From Pseudisothecium myosuroides (taxonomy: Eukaryota > Streptophyta > Bryopsida > Hypnales > Lembophyllaceae), in the NCBI GenBank assembly GCA_951799445.1, contig OX637291.1, forward strand, positions 13,270,501-13,334,500: a DNA stretch of 64,000 nt, given 5' to 3'. The notes below the pieces were generated by a model, which was not told where the DNA came from, did not search any database, and saw only the letters and a list, made by a program, of their open reading frames with translations. Below are positions 61,029 to 64,000 of the stretch, in pieces; position 1 is the first letter of the stretch; each line of letters starts with the position of its first letter. The position numbers and the translations under genes were made by a program.

Positions 61029-61668
61029 CCCCCTACATGTCCAATGCACCAAAATAGGTTGATTGCAATATTTTGAAATCAAATTACACCAAACCAAAGT
61101 GCTATTTCAAGTACTTGATATTTTTTAGAAGTTCGTCTTCAAGTCTAATATGAGTACCAGAAATTCAATCTTAAAAATAAATGACAGTGTTCTTTCTATT
61201 CAAGTTCTTGAACCAGAGTACCCATTGCCGTCTTCACGACCTGTACTGTTTAGAGCTTTTGGAAATGAGCCTCAAATACAGTACAGTTTGGAGGAAATAA
61301 CACATTCGCTTTTCCTATAAAATAAAATGTGGTGTTGTTTACATGAAGCCATGAATAGATCTGAATTAAACAAGTGAGGCCCTTGAACCTCATACATATT
61401 TGGTCACCAACTTCGAGGAGCCTCACTCATGTACAGAAGACTGACAATTTCCTGCATTTTTATAAACCTGGTGATCCAACTTTTTACTCTGTCACTCCAT
61501 AAGTGATGTAGATGTGTTTTCTTTTCCTATGAAATCTCTGACATGTCTACTTAGAATTCGTACGGTTACAATTCCCCAAAAAATGATACAACTTCTCTAA
61601 ATGTTGGCATTTTGTGAAGTTCGGAGTGAAATCCCAGAAGCTCGGAACAGGCCTTGGGCATTTAGGGC
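61029..61668 (-). mobile_element. Small TIR element, inverted second copy of 4005-4649
   Basis: On the minus strand it begins AGCCCTAAATGCCCAAGGCC and runs parallel to copy 1 through AAGTTGTATCA, AATTGTAACC, TAGACATG and CATAGGAAAAGAAAACACA, ending near CCCCTACATG on the plus strand at 61030. Length is about 640 bp against 645 bp. The left inverted repeat is diverged. Confidence 0.75.
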
Positions 61669-62541
61669 TTCACTACAATAACTCGTTATATTTCACCGAA
61701 GGTTCAAAACAGTTGACGTCATCTACACTTGTTCTATTCTTTGTTCGTACCTCGAAAAACACAGCGGTGTCGACATCTCCAAATGGATTTCTTGGATGCT
61801 GTTAGACTTTGTCTGGAATTCATAATTCTTTCAGCAAATGCTATAAGATTGCACGGGTGATGCTCAGCGGTATAGTGCTGAAAGAGGTTGACCCAAATTG
61901 ATTTCACTAACTCTTTTTTGGGGACTCAGTTCAGTAAGAATTCCCGAGCCACCACATTCTGAGTTTTAATCATACTGCATATTTGAACTGAAAAAGTGAG
62001 AATTCGCTGCAGTTATTTACTATGCCTCTGACGACGGAAGAAAAAGATCTAGCAGAAGAGAACGACCGAAGCTGCTACGTGTGTCGACGTAGCAGCGTAT
62101 TCTGGAAGTCATGAAGCCACTAAAGTATTGCAGCGCAGTATTTTGCATTTCCTGAATAAGTGAAGTCGTTCAATAATTAAAAAAAAAATATTAAGTTGGA
62201 TTAGTTTAGTTCTGTACAATTGGAGAGGGTAGAAGCTGACCTGAGGCGCCGTCAGCATAAGGACTGGAACACGTCGTTGGCACCGCCAGTTCCGACACGT
62301 GTCGCGTCACGGCGAAGGAACCGGACAGAGTTCCTTGTTTTGGGAAACGAAAGGTGTTTCCTCTGTGACGGTGGACCCAGTGTACTCTGACGTTTTCTTC
62401 CTGTCCTCTCTGCGTTCGACATGTGGAGATGTCCTCCAAATCGGGCGACGTCTCAGCAGTTGGGTGCGCTTTGTCCAGTCTTTGCTTGAAACCCTAGCAA
62501 CGACGCAGTGAATGGAGAGTGAGTTTTAGCAGGTGAACGGA
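61669..62541. other. Intergenic sequence with one hairpin
   Basis: No gene is supported. GCTGCTACGT and ACGTAGCAGC near 62075-62100 form a perfect 10-bp stem around a six-base loop. Confidence 0.45.
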
Positions 62542-62874
62542 ATGGAATTGCGTTCAAAGCTTGTGCAAGAGTGCAGGAATGCGGAACTTACTTGCTTTCG
62601 TGGATTTCCGAAGGAAGGAGATCTCGAAGTTACAGAAGCCGCTGTGTTAGTGTTTGAGCATTTCATGACAGCAATGGCGAACCACAGTGAGGCGACTACT
62701 GTTCGCGAAGTAGAGGGCGGCAGCTTTGCGAGTGGGAGACGACAAAGCCAGCGACTGAGGCATTACAATCTTGTGCGAAGCTCTGCATTACTTGCGGACG
62801 CTGCACGGCCGAAGGAGTCGCCAACGCCGGCTTCATCTTCAGGTCGTCCGCAGTTGGTACGTTTCTCGCCTTGA
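62542..62874 (+). CDS. Unrecognised short ORF
   Basis: From ATG 62542 (GGAATGGAATTG), 110 residues: a charged N-terminal part (MELRSKLVQECRNAELTCF) and a Ser/Arg-rich C-terminal part (SFASGRRQSQRLRHYNL). It might be a first exon, since CGTCCGCAG|TTGGTACG near the end has a possible donor GTACGT. No family is recognised. Confidence 0.3.
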   Translation: MELRSKLVQECRNAELTCFRGFPKEGDLEVTEAAVLVFEHFMTAMANHSEATTVREVEGGSFASGRRQSQRLRHYNLVRSSALLADAARPKESPTPASSSGRPQLVRFSP

Positions 62875-63503
62875 TTGTCAAGTTCTGTTTTCCGTAGGCA
62901 CGTCTTGTGGCTGCTCGTAGCTACCTGCAGAGGCTGCACACTCAATTGAGCATTAAGGGGAGTGCAGGACGAGTAGAGCAGGTTCAAAACAGTAGCTGAA
63001 GGGCTAGTAGCGTCGCGGCCATGGGGGAGGGCTAAAAAATTTCCCACGGTTTTAGCTTTCGTCGTAGCGCTTGGTAGGGTTCAATGTATCCTATATTATG
63101 AGAGTACCACAGTTCTCGAACGCGCGCTTGCTGATCAATTGTCTGATTTGTTTTCAGTGACATCTCGTGTTTTAGTAGGGAGCGCAGCAGTGGACGAGTT
63201 CGAGTTCTAAGTTTCGTTGGTTGGTCTCCCAGTGATAGCTTGTTCTAGAAATCCCTCCGTCATCTCTTGTCTACCTCAGATATCGCACAATTCAGTGTGG
63301 ATTTGTGTTTCTAAATTGATCGGTATTCTGTATTTTCAGTAGTTTTGTGTTAGACGGTCTAAGTGACAGTGCACTCGCATAAGCTTCCGTGTAGTGTCCC
63401 AGTGTAACTTTTCAGACGTGCAAATTTTTCTCACGCACTCGGATTGTCATTGTACAGGACGAACCTGAGATCTTCGTGCAGTGGGCGGTACCGAGGCGCA
63501 GAA

Positions 63504-63835
63504 TGCCGCATTCAAGTGGAAAGGCTGTCAAACGGAGGGCGTCGCCGCCCCGAGTCGATGCAGTCGTTGACAGAGAAGGAAGGCGAAATGAGGACACTCG
63601 CCAGCGCTTGGAAGCGGAGAGGCGTAGTAAGCAGCGCCAAGATCGTCCGTCTTCGAGCAATTGGAAAGGTAAGGCGAAAGTGGCGGATCGGACACCAGCA
63701 CCGAAGAAGAAGAAAGTGGTGGAGCTCGCGGCGTCACAGTCCTCGGCGGACGATGAAGACGAGGACTGGAGGTATGAAGTGACGACCACTTTGTTATCGG
63801 CAGAACGTCGCCATGTTTGCAAGTACGGAGCGTAG
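63504..63835 (+). CDS. Unrecognised basic/acidic short ORF
   Basis: From ATG 63504 (CAGAATGCCGCA), about 110 residues, very basic (KAVKRRASPPR, RRSKQRQDR, KKKKVVE) and then an acidic patch (DDEDEDWRYE). GAGG near 63770 (ACTGGAGGTATGAA) could be a donor into a longer gene running off the window. The lysine cluster resembles a nuclear signal, by pattern only. Confidence 0.3.
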
Positions 63836-64000
63836 GATGCGGTTGTCTGGTAGGACGTCACGTCCAACGTTTTCTGGGTCGTTGGAGTCGTTGTTCACTC
63901 CGTGAAACTCTTCGTTTTCTGGACTCTGGTAGGCAGCAGTCGCAAAATGGAAATGGAAGTCAGATTCGGCTGTGGAGTCACTGGGACGTCGATGATGTAG
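63836..64000. other. Right edge of window
   Basis: No feature is supported; any gene here is cut off. Confidence 0.4.

Noticed and set aside
61673..61690. CACTACAATAACTCG as a new CACTA terminus
   Set aside because: It abuts the end of the small TIR element, and no complementary end is present up to 64000.

Overview
The window looks like repeat-rich land-plant nuclear DNA. Reasons: Ty1/copia and Ty3/gypsy LTR retrotransposons of plant type, a CACTA (En/Spm) element with TNP2, DUF4218 and DUF4216 parts, a PIF/Harbinger-like MITE, introns with GT..AG ends, and a CCCH zinc-finger gene whose C-terminus matches a plant protein family. I cannot name the species. No identification was run; family names come from recognised motifs.

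Layout. 1-8188 is AT-rich and non-coding, with TIR elements at 1166-2084 and 4005-4649 and a small poly(A) retroposed fragment near 6389-6487. 8189-14867 (minus) holds the one convincing host gene: five exons whose splice phases all agree, giving about 1,471 residues with a central CCCH finger and an SRI-like C-terminal domain. 14868-19750 is intergenic, with a Harbinger-type MITE (15731-16446), an (AT)35 tract and a further TIR element (17035-17956).

19757-51533 is a nest three levels deep. The outermost layer is a multi-exon transposase-like gene on the plus strand (19757-23159 and 49693-51533). A copia element (minus, 173-bp LTRs at 23160-23332 and 49520-49692) sits inside one of its exons. 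A giant gypsy element (plus, 28090-48893, 20.8 kb, LTRs of 4.83 and 4.93 kb, 5-bp target duplication CTGAG) sits inside the copia gag gene. At both junctions, removing the insert and one target copy restores the reading frame, so the order of events is clear. The gypsy pol carries several in-frame stops, all TAG or TGA, while its upstream ORF is intact.

51534-64000 is more mobile-element territory: an unrecognised minus-strand ORF with one in-frame stop (52784-53664), a CACTA transposon whose left end is at 54064 and whose four-exon TNP2 gene runs to 59226 on the minus strand, an unrecognised acidic/serine-rich ORF (59951-60502), a second copy of the 4-kb TIR element in inverted orientation (61029-61668), and two short unrecognised ORFs near the right edge.
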